Shown piece by piece: positions 1 to 5,816 of a DNA stretch of 6,000 nt (its first letter is position 1; every line of letters begins with the position of its first letter). The translations under genes and the position numbers were made by a program. Source of the DNA: Candidatus Aminicenantota bacterium (lineage in GTDB: Bacteria > Acidobacteriota > Aminicenantia > Aminicenantales > JAFGAV01). The notes under the pieces are model-generated. The model searched no databases. It saw only the letters and a list, made by a program, of their open reading frames with translations, and had not been told where the DNA came from. The stretch is from positions 1 to 6,000 of the forward strand of contig VGJG01000122.1 in assembly GCA_016867615.1 (NCBI GenBank), given 5' to 3'.

Positions 1-2
1 CT

Positions 3-410
3 TACGCCTCCGTCCTGGCCCTGAGCCTCGTCGTGCTCACCGACCGGCTGGACCGGCTAGCGGGGGCGACTCGGTCCCTGGGCTTGCCGGCGGCGCTCGG
101 GTCGGTCCTGGCATTAGCCGCCCGGTTCCTTTCCGTCCTGGGCGACGAGGCCGCCCGGATGAAGCGGGCCAGAGAAAGCCGGATCCCGTCCCGCCTGAGG
201 GTCGCCAAGACTTCATTCTTCGGCCGGGCGGGAGCCGCTCTTTTCCTCCGGGGATGGTGGCGCGCCCAGGCCGTACGGGCGGCCATGGAGGCCCGGGGCT
301 TCAGCGGGGCGTTCCCCCTTCTCGAGCCGACCCGCCTTCGGCTCCCCGACGCATTGACAGCCGCCGCATTTATTGCGCCTTTCCTCGCCGTCCGAGCGCT
401 TCTTTCATGA
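3..410 (+). CDS. ecfT: ECF transporter transmembrane coupling protein EcfT/CbiQ family (5' end outside window)
   Basis: This is the membrane coupling subunit of an energy-coupling factor transporter, which links the substrate-binding S component to the cytoplasmic ATPases for vitamin or metal-ion uptake. The frame is open from the window edge, so the visible 135 residues are the C-terminal part of a protein usually about 250 residues long; the GTG at 33 is internal, not a start. Family marks are GLPAALGSVLALAARFLSVL followed by DEAARMKRARESR, which matches the conserved stretch before the first coupling helix, and AMEARGFSG near the end, the classical Ala-Arg-Gly coupling motif that docks in the ATPase groove. 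The first Ala-Arg-Gly motif is degenerate here (ARE in RARESR). A last hydrophobic segment, about LPDALTAAAFIAPFLAVRALL, closes the protein. The stop overlaps the ATPase start (ATGA), so the two are translationally coupled. The subtype (cobalt, nickel or vitamin) cannot be told from this part. Confidence 0.86.
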   Translation, partial: YASVLALSLVVLTDRLDRLAGATRSLGLPAALGSVLALAARFLSVLGDEAARMKRARESRIPSRLRVAKTSFFGRAGAALFLRGWWRAQAVRAAMEARGFSGAFPLLEPTRLRLPDALTAAAFIAPFLAVRALLS

Positions 411-1186
411 GCGAACCCGCAAAGATGGCCGGTGCCGGGGTCAAGGTCGAAGATCTGGTCTTCGGCTACGAGGAGAGCCGGCCCGTCCTGCGCGGGGTGT
501 CGCTCGACATCCGTCCCGGAGAGCGCTTCGGGATCCTGGGCCCTTCAGGGGCGGGCAAATCCACGCTGCTCCTCCATCTGAACGGCCTTCTCTGGGGTAG
601 CGGTCTCGTCCGGGTCGGGGATGTGGTCGTGGGCCGTGAGACGCTCGCCGCAGCCCGGCGGAAGGTCGGCCTGGTGTTCGAGAACCCCGACGACCAGCTC
701 TTCACGCCGACGGTCGAGGAGGACGTGGCCTTCGGTCCCCTCAACCTGGGCCTGAGCCGGGAAGAGGCGCGCGTCCGCGTGGCGAACGCCCTGGCCCGCG
801 TCGGCCTGACCGGCTTCGAACGACGGACGCCCCACCGCCTCTCCCTGGGCGAGAGGAAGAGGGCGGCCCTGGCCGCCGTCCTGGCCATGGAGCCCGAAGT
901 CGTGGCCTTCGACGAGCCCTTCTCCAACCTCAACCCGGCGCTCGTCAAAAGCCTGACGGAGCTCATCGCCGGGCTCGAGGCCACGGTGATCCTCGTCTCC
1001 CAGCAGATGCTGCCCGCCCTGGCCGTCTGCGACCGCGTCGCCGTGCTCGTCGAGGGCCGGGTCGTCCGGACGGGCGCTCCGGCCGCCCTGGCCGCCGACC
1101 GGGCCTTCCTCGCCTCGGCCGGGCTGGATTTCTGGAACTCCCTCGAAGCCGCGCGCGCCAAGGGCATCCGCATTTCTCTCGACTAA
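407..1186 (+). CDS. ecfA: ECF transporter ATP-binding protein EcfA/CbiO family, with substituted catalytic-loop residues
   Basis: This is the cytoplasmic ATPase that powers the ECF transporter, 259 residues, slightly short of the usual 270-280. The start is the ATG at 407, inside the upstream stop; the open frame continues further upstream, but only as a shadow of the ecfT frame. Walker A is GPSGAGKST (residues 45-53), the signature is LSLGE (145-149) and Walker B is EVVAFDEP (164-171) with the catalytic Glu170. The family stretch NPDDQLFTPTVEEDVAFGP (93-111) is typical of EcfA/CbiO. Three positions depart from consensus: the Q-loop Gln is Glu92 (VGLVFENPDDQ), the D-loop Asp is Asn176 (SNLNP, usually SALDP), and the switch His is Gln199 (VSQQM, usually xTHD). 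Walker and signature motifs are intact, so it probably still binds ATP. It may be the weak half of an asymmetric ATPase pair whose partner lies outside the window. The T-then-A order resembles cbiMNQO/nikMNQO operons; the substrate is unknown. Confidence 0.93.
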   Translation: MSEPAKMAGAGVKVEDLVFGYEESRPVLRGVSLDIRPGERFGILGPSGAGKSTLLLHLNGLLWGSGLVRVGDVVVGRETLAAARRKVGLVFENPDDQLFTPTVEEDVAFGPLNLGLSREEARVRVANALARVGLTGFERRTPHRLSLGERKRAALAAVLAMEPEVVAFDEPFSNLNPALVKSLTELIAGLEATVILVSQQMLPALAVCDRVAVLVEGRVVRTGAPAALAADRAFLASAGLDFWNSLEAARAKGIRISLD

Positions 1187-1220
1187 TTCTCTCTTCCCCG
1201 GACAGGCACGACTTCCGCTC

Positions 1221-1264
1221 GGCGTTTCAAGCCAGCGGCTTAAACGCCTTGGTTTTGTATTGTT
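1221..1264 (+). terminator. Probable rho-independent terminator of the ECF operon
   Basis: The sequence ggcgttt-c-aagcc-agc-ggctt-aaacgcc (1221-1248) folds into a 7 bp plus 5 bp stem with one bulged C and a 3-base loop. It is followed by a T-rich tract (ttggttttgtattgtt, 1249-1264). It lies 34 bases after the ecfA stop, between two convergent genes. The tract is interrupted by G and A, so termination may be incomplete. On the other strand the stem is not followed by a T tract, so this serves the + strand only. Confidence 0.55.
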
Positions 1265-1331
1265 CCCCCCTGACCTCGGGCATGCCGCCGGGGATCGGCT
1301 CGCCCGGGAAGCCGATTTTTTCCACGCGCCA
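1227..1331 (-). pseudogene. Coding-like 34-codon tail after the glycosyltransferase stop; possible C-terminal gene remnant
   Basis: On the minus strand, the frame of the glycosyltransferase continues past its TAG (1334-1332) for 34 codons to a TGA at 1229-1227. The tail contains EKIGFPGEPIPGGMPEVRG and ends KTKAFKPLA. Its codon choice is unlike the glycosyltransferase: AAA and GAA are frequent and the GCG/CGC-heavy style is absent. It could be the C-terminus of another gene whose body was lost when the glycosyltransferase segment arrived, or simply a chance open frame. I do not recognise the protein. Its last codons overlap the terminator hairpin of the ECF operon. Confidence 0.25.
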
Positions 1332-2519
1332 CTAACGCACCTTGATGGCGCGGCCGCGCCACAGCACGGCCCCCTTGATCGAGCGGTAGTAGAGCGCGCG
1401 CAGCGTGCAGCAGGTGACGACCACCACGACCAGCGGGAAGAACAGCAGCGCGCCCCAGCGCGCCTGCATCAGGCGGCGGCCGCCGCGCAGCAGCAGCGCG
1501 TACTGGACGAGGTAGGTTGCCAGCCCGGCCCCGGCCGGCAGCGGGTCGGCGGCGCCGGCCCCGGCGATCACGGTCAGCCACGGCGTCCACAGCATGACCG
1601 CCGCGAGCAGCACCGCGGCCAGCGCGAGCGCCGGCCGGCCGTTGCCGATCATCATCACGTTCTTGGTGGTGCCCCAGAACGCCTGCCGGTTGGTCTTGAA
1701 CGCCTGCACCTGCAGCAGCTGCGGCGACAGCCGAAACACGACGCGCTTGCCGTGGCGCTTGAGCAGGCGCGCCAGCCCGACGTCGTCGAACATCTCGCCG
1801 CGCACCTCGCTCATGCCCCCCAGCGCGTCGAAGACCTGTTTTCTCATCAGCATCAGGCCGCCCGAGGCGATGGCGTCGGGCGAGGCGGGATCGTCGATGG
1901 CTGCGCTGCCGTACTGGGCGAAGCCGGCCACGTACATGGGGACGATCACGTTCTCCCAGAAGGTGCGTACGAGCAGCCGGGGCAAGGCGCTCACCAGGTC
2001 GGCGGCGCGCTCGCGCAGCAGCTGCACGGCCGAGGCGAAGCAGCGCGGCTGGTGCACGATGTCGGCGTCGGTGAACAGCAGGAACTCACCGTGCGCCAGC
2101 GCCGCGCCCTGCTGCATGGCGTTGGCCTTGCCCAGCCAGCCCGGCGGGAGCGGCGGAGCGTGCAGCACGCGCACTCGCGGATCGGCCGCGGCGATGCGGT
2201 CGGCGATGGCGCCGGTCCGGTCGGTCGAGTGATCGTCGACCACGATCACCTCGAGCTCGACCCCTTGCTGCGCGAGCACCGAGCGCAGGCCCGTCTCCAG
2301 GTCTTGCTCCTCGTCGCGCGCCGGGATCACGACCGAGATGCGCGGCTTCGGCGACGGATCATCCGCGGCCGGCGCGAGCACGCCCACCTGTCCGACCGCC
2401 AGGCGAAAGCGCCACAGCAGCAGCAGCCACATGGCTGCGGCCAGGCCGCAGAGCGCCAGCAACATGGTATCGGACACGCCTGATCCGGAGGTGGTGACGC
2501 GTTCGATCATAGCATCCAT
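1332..2519 (-). CDS. Family 2 membrane glycosyltransferase
   Basis: The 395-residue protein has the order expected of membrane-anchored GT2 enzymes that move a sugar from a nucleotide donor to a lipid-type acceptor at the inner membrane. An N-terminal membrane helix is at about 18-36. The GT-A domain follows, with ISVVIPARDEE (61-71), VVDDHSTDRT (93-102), GWLGKANAMQQG (127-138), the metal-binding DAD (151-153), ASGGLMLMRK (218-227) and the acidic FDD (244-246). FWGTTKN (281-287) takes the place of the GxxKN motif of CrtQ/CruC/HpnB-like enzymes; there is no QxxRW. Two or three hydrophobic segments follow (about 296-319, 331-346, 356-374), then a basic tail, LWRGRAIKVR. The start at 2519 lacks a clear ribosome site; ATG at 2510 (GGATGG five bases upstream) and GTG at 2477 are alternatives. 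It is convergent with ecfA and has no biosynthetic partners here. Its GCG/CGC-heavy codon style differs from both flanks, suggesting transfer. Acceptor unknown. Confidence 0.88.
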   Translation of the reverse strand: MDAMIERVTTSGSGVSDTMLLALCGLAAAMWLLLLWRFRLAVGQVGVLAPAADDPSPKPRISVVIPARDEEQDLETGLRSVLAQQGVELEVIVVDDHSTDRTGAIADRIAAADPRVRVLHAPPLPPGWLGKANAMQQGAALAHGEFLLFTDADIVHQPRCFASAVQLLRERAADLVSALPRLLVRTFWENVIVPMYVAGFAQYGSAAIDDPASPDAIASGGLMLMRKQVFDALGGMSEVRGEMFDDVGLARLLKRHGKRVVFRLSPQLLQVQAFKTNRQAFWGTTKNVMMIGNGRPALALAAVLLAAVMLWTPWLTVIAGAGAADPLPAGAGLATYLVQYALLLRGGRRLMQARWGALLFFPLVVVVVTCCTLRALYYRSIKGAVLWRGRAIKVR

Positions 2520-2730
2520 CCGTCACGGCGGCAAGCCGCGATGGCGACAGTCGTCCCAACGCCGGCCGGCTCTCGATGCCGGCGGGTCGACGTGATATCG
2601 GATGCCAATTCGGATCGTGTTTCCCCGCCACCGCGGATGCCCATGGAACGCCGGATCGCGCACGCCCTCACCCAGCTCGGCTTCACCGCCACCGACGCCA
2701 GGCTCCATCAAGATCCGCAAAGTGGCGAAG
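2520..2730. other. Intergenic stretch with no supported gene
   Basis: This is the upstream side of the glycosyltransferase gene. Several frames are open on both strands, as expected for high-GC DNA, but none has a recognisable product or ribosome site. Small GC-rich inverted repeats occur: CGCCGGC at 2560-2566 with GCCGGCG at 2578-2584, and a GCGGC/GCCGC pair around 2528-2539. They may shape the leader of the glycosyltransferase transcript, but no promoter for that gene could be identified with confidence. Confidence 0.5.
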
Positions 2731-2776
2731 AAGGGGGACACGTACCGAATTCCAGAGAATTCGGTACATGTCCCCT
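2731..2776. repeat. Long GGGGACA...TGTCCCC palindrome (REP/RAYT-like hairpin)
   Basis: The left arm 2733-2752 (gggggacacgtaccgaattc) pairs with the right arm 2757-2776 (gaattcggtacatgtcccct) around a 4-base loop, caga. The 20-position stem has one mismatch (C2741/A2768) and one terminal G-T pair. It has no T tract, so it is not a normal terminator. The core AAGGGGGACAC-TACCG recurs at 5817-5834, which shows it is a repeat family. Such GGGGACA-type palindromes resemble repetitive extragenic elements mobilised by Y1 REP-associated transposases; that link is inferred, as no such transposase is in the window. The right arm runs directly into the broken transposase end next to it. Confidence 0.75.
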
Positions 2777-2933
2777 ATCTGTTGTAGACCTTGCGGATCA
2801 TCTCCGCCCAGCCCTTGGACGGGATGCGCCTCGGCTCCTCCTCGACAATCCGCAGCGGCGAAGACGCCGGGCTCGCCTTGCGGACCTTGCCCCGGTGGGC
2901 GTTGGCGTACAGGCCTTAGCAGCGGACCATAAC
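2775..2933 (-). pseudogene. C-terminal remnant of an IS91-type (Y2) transposase
   Basis: On the minus strand the translation reads GLYANAHRGKVRKASPASSP, then RIVEEEPRR, then IPSKGWAEMIRKVY. This matches the region of IS91/IS801-type transposases running from the RYYGxY(A/S)N motif through SW(A/x)xLIxKVYEVDPLxCPxCG. Two faults mark it as dead: TAA at 2918-2916 stands where a Tyr codon of the RYYG motif is expected, and the frame ends at TAG (2777-2775) right after KVYNR, where the palindrome begins, so the usual zinc-ribbon-like end (DPLVCPxCG) is missing. The catalytic N-terminal half, with its two tyrosines, is absent. About 53 codons are recognisable. Identification rests on remembered family motifs. 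Confidence 0.6.
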
Positions 2934-2940
2934 GTGCCCA

Positions 2941-3039
2941 ACGGATCGTGATCCCCAGCGGCTGGAACAGCCTCCGGTTCATGTAGGCTTCGACGGTCTC
3001 GCCGACCAGCTTGCGACTGTCACCATTTTTCTGCTGCAT
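2941..3039 (-). pseudogene. Possible fragment of a beta-lactamase-family serine hydrolase
   Basis: The minus-strand frame from the ATG at 3039 contains KLVGETVEAYMNRRLFQPLG, which fits the pattern (S)GxxxxxYxxxxLFxPLGM found after the active-site region in class C beta-lactamase and esterase-like serine hydrolases. Neither SxxK nor YxN catalytic motif is present, so only about 33 codons of the family are visible. The same open frame runs on into the transposase remnant out of register, so the junction near 2935-2940 looks like a rearrangement point. The match is short and could be chance. Confidence 0.3.
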
Positions 3040-3113
3040 TTTTCGTCCCGCGGGAGCCCATCGTCCCCGGAGTCCGGAGGGACCGGCCCGTTTATCGTAG
3101 GCCGCCGCCGCGC

Positions 3114-3142
3114 TTGACATCGCGCTAGGGAGGAAATATCCT
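3114..3142 (+). promoter_or_regulatory. Sigma70-type promoter candidate upstream of the exported-protein gene
   Basis: A perfect -35 box TTGACA (3114-3119) is followed after exactly 17 bases by TATCCT (3137-3142), four of six matches to the -10 consensus. Transcription would start near 3149 and give a leader of about 150 bases before the ATG at 3298. It sits just outside the decayed remnants and points at the only intact downstream gene. A perfect TTGACA is not expected often in DNA this GC-rich, but the call is by eye. Confidence 0.5.
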
Positions 3143-3208
3143 TTTTTGAACGCGTCCCAGCCCCAGGACGGAAAAGATAAATCTGATCCAGACTAGGACG
3201 GCGGCTCA

Positions 3209-3298
3209 ATGAAGAACGGCGATGCGAGGGGCATGGATGCCGGGTGTCGATCCCGGGCAAACGTGAAGACGGAAGAAAGAATGAGGAAGAAAGATTGA
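3209..3298 (+). CDS. Possible 29-codon leader ORF, TGATG-coupled to the exported protein
   Basis: The ATG at 3209 opens a 29-residue, strongly charged frame (MKNGDARGMDAGCRSRANVK then TEERMRKKD). Its TGA at 3296-3298 shares its A with the ATG of the next gene. An AGGA at 3195-3198, ten bases upstream, is a weak ribosome site. The overlap would allow translational coupling, but it may arise by chance because the downstream gene already has its own good ribosome site inside this frame. There is no known homologue; most likely either a leader peptide or no gene. Confidence 0.2.
   Translation: MKNGDARGMDAGCRSRANVKTEERMRKKD
3283..3289 (+). promoter_or_regulatory. Ribosome binding site that fixes the exported-protein start
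   Basis: GAGGAAG lies eight bases before the ATG at 3298. It favours that start over the GTG at 3244, which would add 18 charged residues in front of the signal peptide and has only a distant GAGGGG (3226-3231, 12-base gap). Confidence 0.6.
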
Positions 3299-5598
3299 TG
3301 AAAAACCTAACTCTGAAAGCAGCGATTTCCGCCGTCGTGTTCGCCGCCGCGCTTATCGGAGGAACCGAAAGCCCCATACAACTGAGCGAAAAAGCGATGG
3401 CCCACCTTCGCGCCCCGTCCGGATCCATGCCGGACGAGATCAAACGGGAGATTTCCGCGGTGCTGGAGCGGCAGTTCAGAGCAACGGTGGCCGCGGTGAC
3501 GGGGAGCGGAGCGGAAACCGAGTACAATGCCGTAACCACCCTGGCGGCTATGTTCGGAGATCGGGATTCGCTGATGAATCGCCTGGAAATCAGCAGCGAC
3601 ATAAAAATCCCCAGTGGGCGCGAGTACCCGGGGATCGTCTCCCTGTATATCAAATTCTATACCAATGACAAGCTGTCCGGCAACTTCAGATCTTCCGCCG
3701 AGAGCCACCAGAGGAAGGTGAAGGAAGCCGTTGAGCGGAACGAGCGGATGCGTCAGAGCGCGGCGGCCGCCAATCGACCGTTTCAGCCGGTGGCTCTGTC
3801 GCTCGGATCTTATACCGCCATACCGGCCCCAAATGCTCGCTACGGCTGGACCTGGGGGACGGACGACGGCCGGATGGAAATCACGGTTCGAACTCTGTAC
3901 GACTACGGCGTGACCCCCGACCTGATCCGAAGCAAAGCCGAAACGCTTCATGCCCAGCTGGCGGGCGCGGGCCTTTACAACTTCCTTCGCCGGCTTTCGG
4001 CCTCTCGCGACACCGTCCCGCCCAAAACCGAACCTTCCGTCCGGGAGCCCGGCGACTGCGGAAAAGGGGCCGCGCTGACCCGGCATCTCGAAGCCTTGAG
4101 AACGCAGCACCGGAATGTCCAGACCCTCGACGGCGAGCTCGAATGGCTGCTCAACTCCGAAAGCCCGGATCGCCGTCAAGTCGTCGAGTACGGCCGCAAG
4201 GCCGAACGCATCGCCGCCGAATACCACGCGGTGTTTCGGGATTTCAAGAAGGCGGAAACGCGGCGGGGGCTGGTCGAGGAGCTGGATCTTCTCGTGGAGA
4301 CTCCCCTTCTGCTGAACGAGGTCGTCGTCAAGTACCAGCACCTGGCCCAGGCGCCGATCACGCCCTTGAAACCGGAGGATCTGGTTCGATCCCGCGATGA
4401 GAGATCCCGGACGATCATCAAACTGGCCCGCGACCACTTCGCCTCCCGGCTGGAATCCGAGGGCCTGCGCGACATCCTGACCTCCGAAAGCTGGGAGGAG
4501 GCCGTGGAAAAGACGGCCGGGCATGCCCGGAGGAAGGTCGAGGAGTTCATCGACGGCGAAACGGAGAGGATCTTCGGCTTCGGCTTTCACGACGTTGAAT
4601 CCGCAAGACGGGCCCTGCAGCTTCAGCTGCGCCGGGAGATCCGCCGCCAGGTCGCCAAGCTGCTGATCAACGTCACCAGCAATCAGATCGTCATCGAGAT
4701 CGTCGCCGGGCCGGTCATCCGCTGGATCGAGCGCGACCTGCTTCCGCGGCTGAAGGAGGCCCTGCGCCAGAAAGGCAACCTGCCCGAGCGGGTCGCCCGC
4801 TCGGTCGAGACCATGGAGGCCGCCCGCCGCGCCCTGAACGCGCTGCTCTGCGACGCCAAGATGAGGGATGTGCGGAGCCGGCTCGCCTCGGCCCGGGGGA
4901 CGATCCATGCCTCGAGGTTTCTGGATGCCGACCTCAGGCGCGCCTATGCCGTGTCCGAACTCACGAAGCTTGTTGAGGCCAAGGATAATCTGGAAAGAAC
5001 GATGAGCCTCGCCCAAAGGCGTTTCCTGCTGAACAAGGACGACTACGAGGACGACCTCGTGCTCATCGACGAAGTGATCGGGGCGCTGCGCGACATCCTG
5101 AAGCGGAGCGTGCCTTCCGGGACGGACGTCCGGCCTCCGGTCGAGAGAAAGCCGCCCGTGCAAAAGGTCGATCCGCCGGTCCGGCTGCGGCACGAGGAGC
5201 GGGCGGAGACCGCGACTTTCGCTTCACTTTCGCCGGCCTTGAAAGTCCTGCGGTTTTACGAAGCCGGCCTGGCGGGCGTCGCCGACGGTCACCGGGATTA
5301 CCGCTCGACATTCTCCAGGGCGGACAGCCGCCTGATCTGGTGGGAGCTTAATTTCGAATACCCGGCTCCGGGTCGGCGGATCGATTTTTCGGTCGAAGCG
5401 TTCTATTACGGTCCGGATGGCCGGGAAATCAACAGATATGCCAACGCATTCAATTTCCAACCGGAGTGGACGGGCTCCCAGCACACCAACGGGTTCGGCT
5501 ACCGGGACCGGGGCGGCTGGCTGCCCGGAACATATCGGGTCGTGCTTTTTGTCGACGGCGTCAAAATCGCCGAAGGAAAATTCCATATTGTCGAATAG
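3298..5598 (+). CDS. Large exported helical protein with C-terminal Ig-like/beta-sandwich domain, function unknown
   Basis: The protein is 766 residues from the ATG at 3298, chosen because it places a signal peptide at the N-terminus: MKN, then a hydrophobic run to about residue 22, with cleavage likely near GGTES; no lipobox Cys is seen. The mature part would act in the periplasm or outside. Residues about 30-240 form a mixed domain with aromatic-rich strands (PGIVSLYIKFY, RYGWTWGTDDGRMEITVRTL). Residues about 250-600 are largely charged alpha-helix with coiled-coil character; a more hydrophobic stretch at about 454-480 is probably buried rather than membrane-spanning. A Pro-rich linker (about 605-638) leads to a compact C-terminal domain (about 640-766) with RLIWWELN (678-685), FYYGPDG and GWLPGTYRVVLFVDG (740-754). 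This resembles a beta-sandwich module I recall at the ends of other secreted or repeat-containing bacterial proteins. The only cysteines noted are Cys254 and Cys518. No enzyme motif was found; a structural or binding role is a guess. Confidence 0.85.
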   Translation: MKNLTLKAAISAVVFAAALIGGTESPIQLSEKAMAHLRAPSGSMPDEIKREISAVLERQFRATVAAVTGSGAETEYNAVTTLAAMFGDRDSLMNRLEISSDIKIPSGREYPGIVSLYIKFYTNDKLSGNFRSSAESHQRKVKEAVERNERMRQSAAAANRPFQPVALSLGSYTAIPAPNARYGWTWGTDDGRMEITVRTLYDYGVTPDLIRSKAETLHAQLAGAGLYNFLRRLSASRDTVPPKTEPSVREPGDCGKGAALTRHLEALRTQHRNVQTLDGELEWLLNSESPDRRQVVEYGRKAERIAAEYHAVFRDFKKAETRRGLVEELDLLVETPLLLNEVVVKYQHLAQAPITPLKPEDLVRSRDERSRTIIKLARDHFASRLESEGLRDILTSESWEEAVEKTAGHARRKVEEFIDGETERIFGFGFHDVESARRALQLQLRREIRRQVAKLLINVTSNQIVIEIVAGPVIRWIERDLLPRLKEALRQKGNLPERVARSVETMEAARRALNALLCDAKMRDVRSRLASARGTIHASRFLDADLRRAYAVSELTKLVEAKDNLERTMSLAQRRFLLNKDDYEDDLVLIDEVIGALRDILKRSVPSGTDVRPPVERKPPVQKVDPPVRLRHEERAETATFASLSPALKVLRFYEAGLAGVADGHRDYRSTFSRADSRLIWWELNFEYPAPGRRIDFSVEAFYYGPDGREINRYANAFNFQPEWTGSQHTNGFGYRDRGGWLPGTYRVVLFVDGVKIAEGKFHIVE

Positions 5599-5652
5599 AG
5601 TATAATAATTTCCTTTTCCGCCCGGGGCTCGGGGCGCGTTCGGAATCGGCTT

Positions 5653-5688
5653 GAGCCCCCATCCTGACCTTGTCGAGGAATGTATTCC
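5653..5688. repeat. Degenerate dispersed-repeat-like motif with small inverted repeats
   Basis: The stretch gagc...catcctgaccttgtcgagg (5653-5678) resembles the TCATCCTGAGCTTGTCGAAGG-type element scattered between genes in many bacterial genomes, with a few differences. CATCCT (5660-5665) can pair with AGGAATG (5676-5682) with one bulge, and GGAAT-GT-ATTCC (5677-5688) is a perfect 5 bp inverted repeat. Recognition is from memory, so the family assignment is tentative. Confidence 0.3.
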
Positions 5689-5789
5689 GGCCTTCGAAAA
5701 GTATGCGACGGGTGGGTCGGCGAAGAACCCGGTCGGAGGGTCGGCCTCCCAAAAGAGCTCCTGAAAAGAAGGGGTGTAAGGGGTCGCGT

Positions 5790-5813
5790 CTACACTTTCC
5801 ACTTTTAGTGTAG
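5790..5813. repeat. Perfect 7 bp hairpin CTACACT...AGTGTAG
   Basis: CTACACT (5790-5796) and AGTGTAG (5807-5813) form a perfect stem around a 10-base pyrimidine-rich loop. It is preceded by AAGGGGTCGCGT (5778-5789) and followed three bases later by the GGGGGACAC palindrome. The paired arrangement of a GGGGTC-headed and a GGGGACAC-headed hairpin suggests one composite repetitive element rather than two independent structures. Confidence 0.45.
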
Positions 5814-5816
5814 CTT

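Noticed and set aside
254..406. Upstream extension of the ATPase frame to a start at 254
   Set aside because: This part is the out-of-frame shadow of ecfT. The ATPase domain begins shortly after the ATG at 407, and the ATGA overlap is typical of this operon type.
1260..2483. 407-residue + strand frame opposite the glycosyltransferase
   Set aside because: It is rich in His, Gln, Arg and Ala, as expected for the antisense of a GCG/CAG-rich gene. The minus strand has unmistakable GT2 motifs.
2541..2951. 136-residue + strand frame with a helical-looking stretch (MERRIAHALTQLGFTATDAR)
   Set aside because: It runs through the palindrome and antisense to the transposase remnant, has no ribosome site, and matches no family I recognise.
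3307..5193. 628-residue open frame on the minus strand opposite the exported-protein gene
   Set aside because: It is the mirror shadow of the + strand gene in GC-rich DNA. It has no ribosome site, domain or signal peptide, and its composition is that of antisense frames.
5601..5606. TATAAT just after the exported-gene stop as a promoter -10 box
   Set aside because: No acceptable -35 box lies at 16-18 bases upstream, and no supported gene follows downstream.
5619..5636. CGCCC/GGGCG inverted repeat after the exported gene as a terminator
   Set aside because: The stem has only five base pairs with an eight-base G-rich loop and no following T tract, so it is not a convincing rho-independent terminator.
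5224..5802. 192-residue minus-strand frame over the end of the exported gene and the flank
   Set aside because: Most of it is antisense to the exported gene. The remaining part overlaps repeat-like sequence and shows no known domain.
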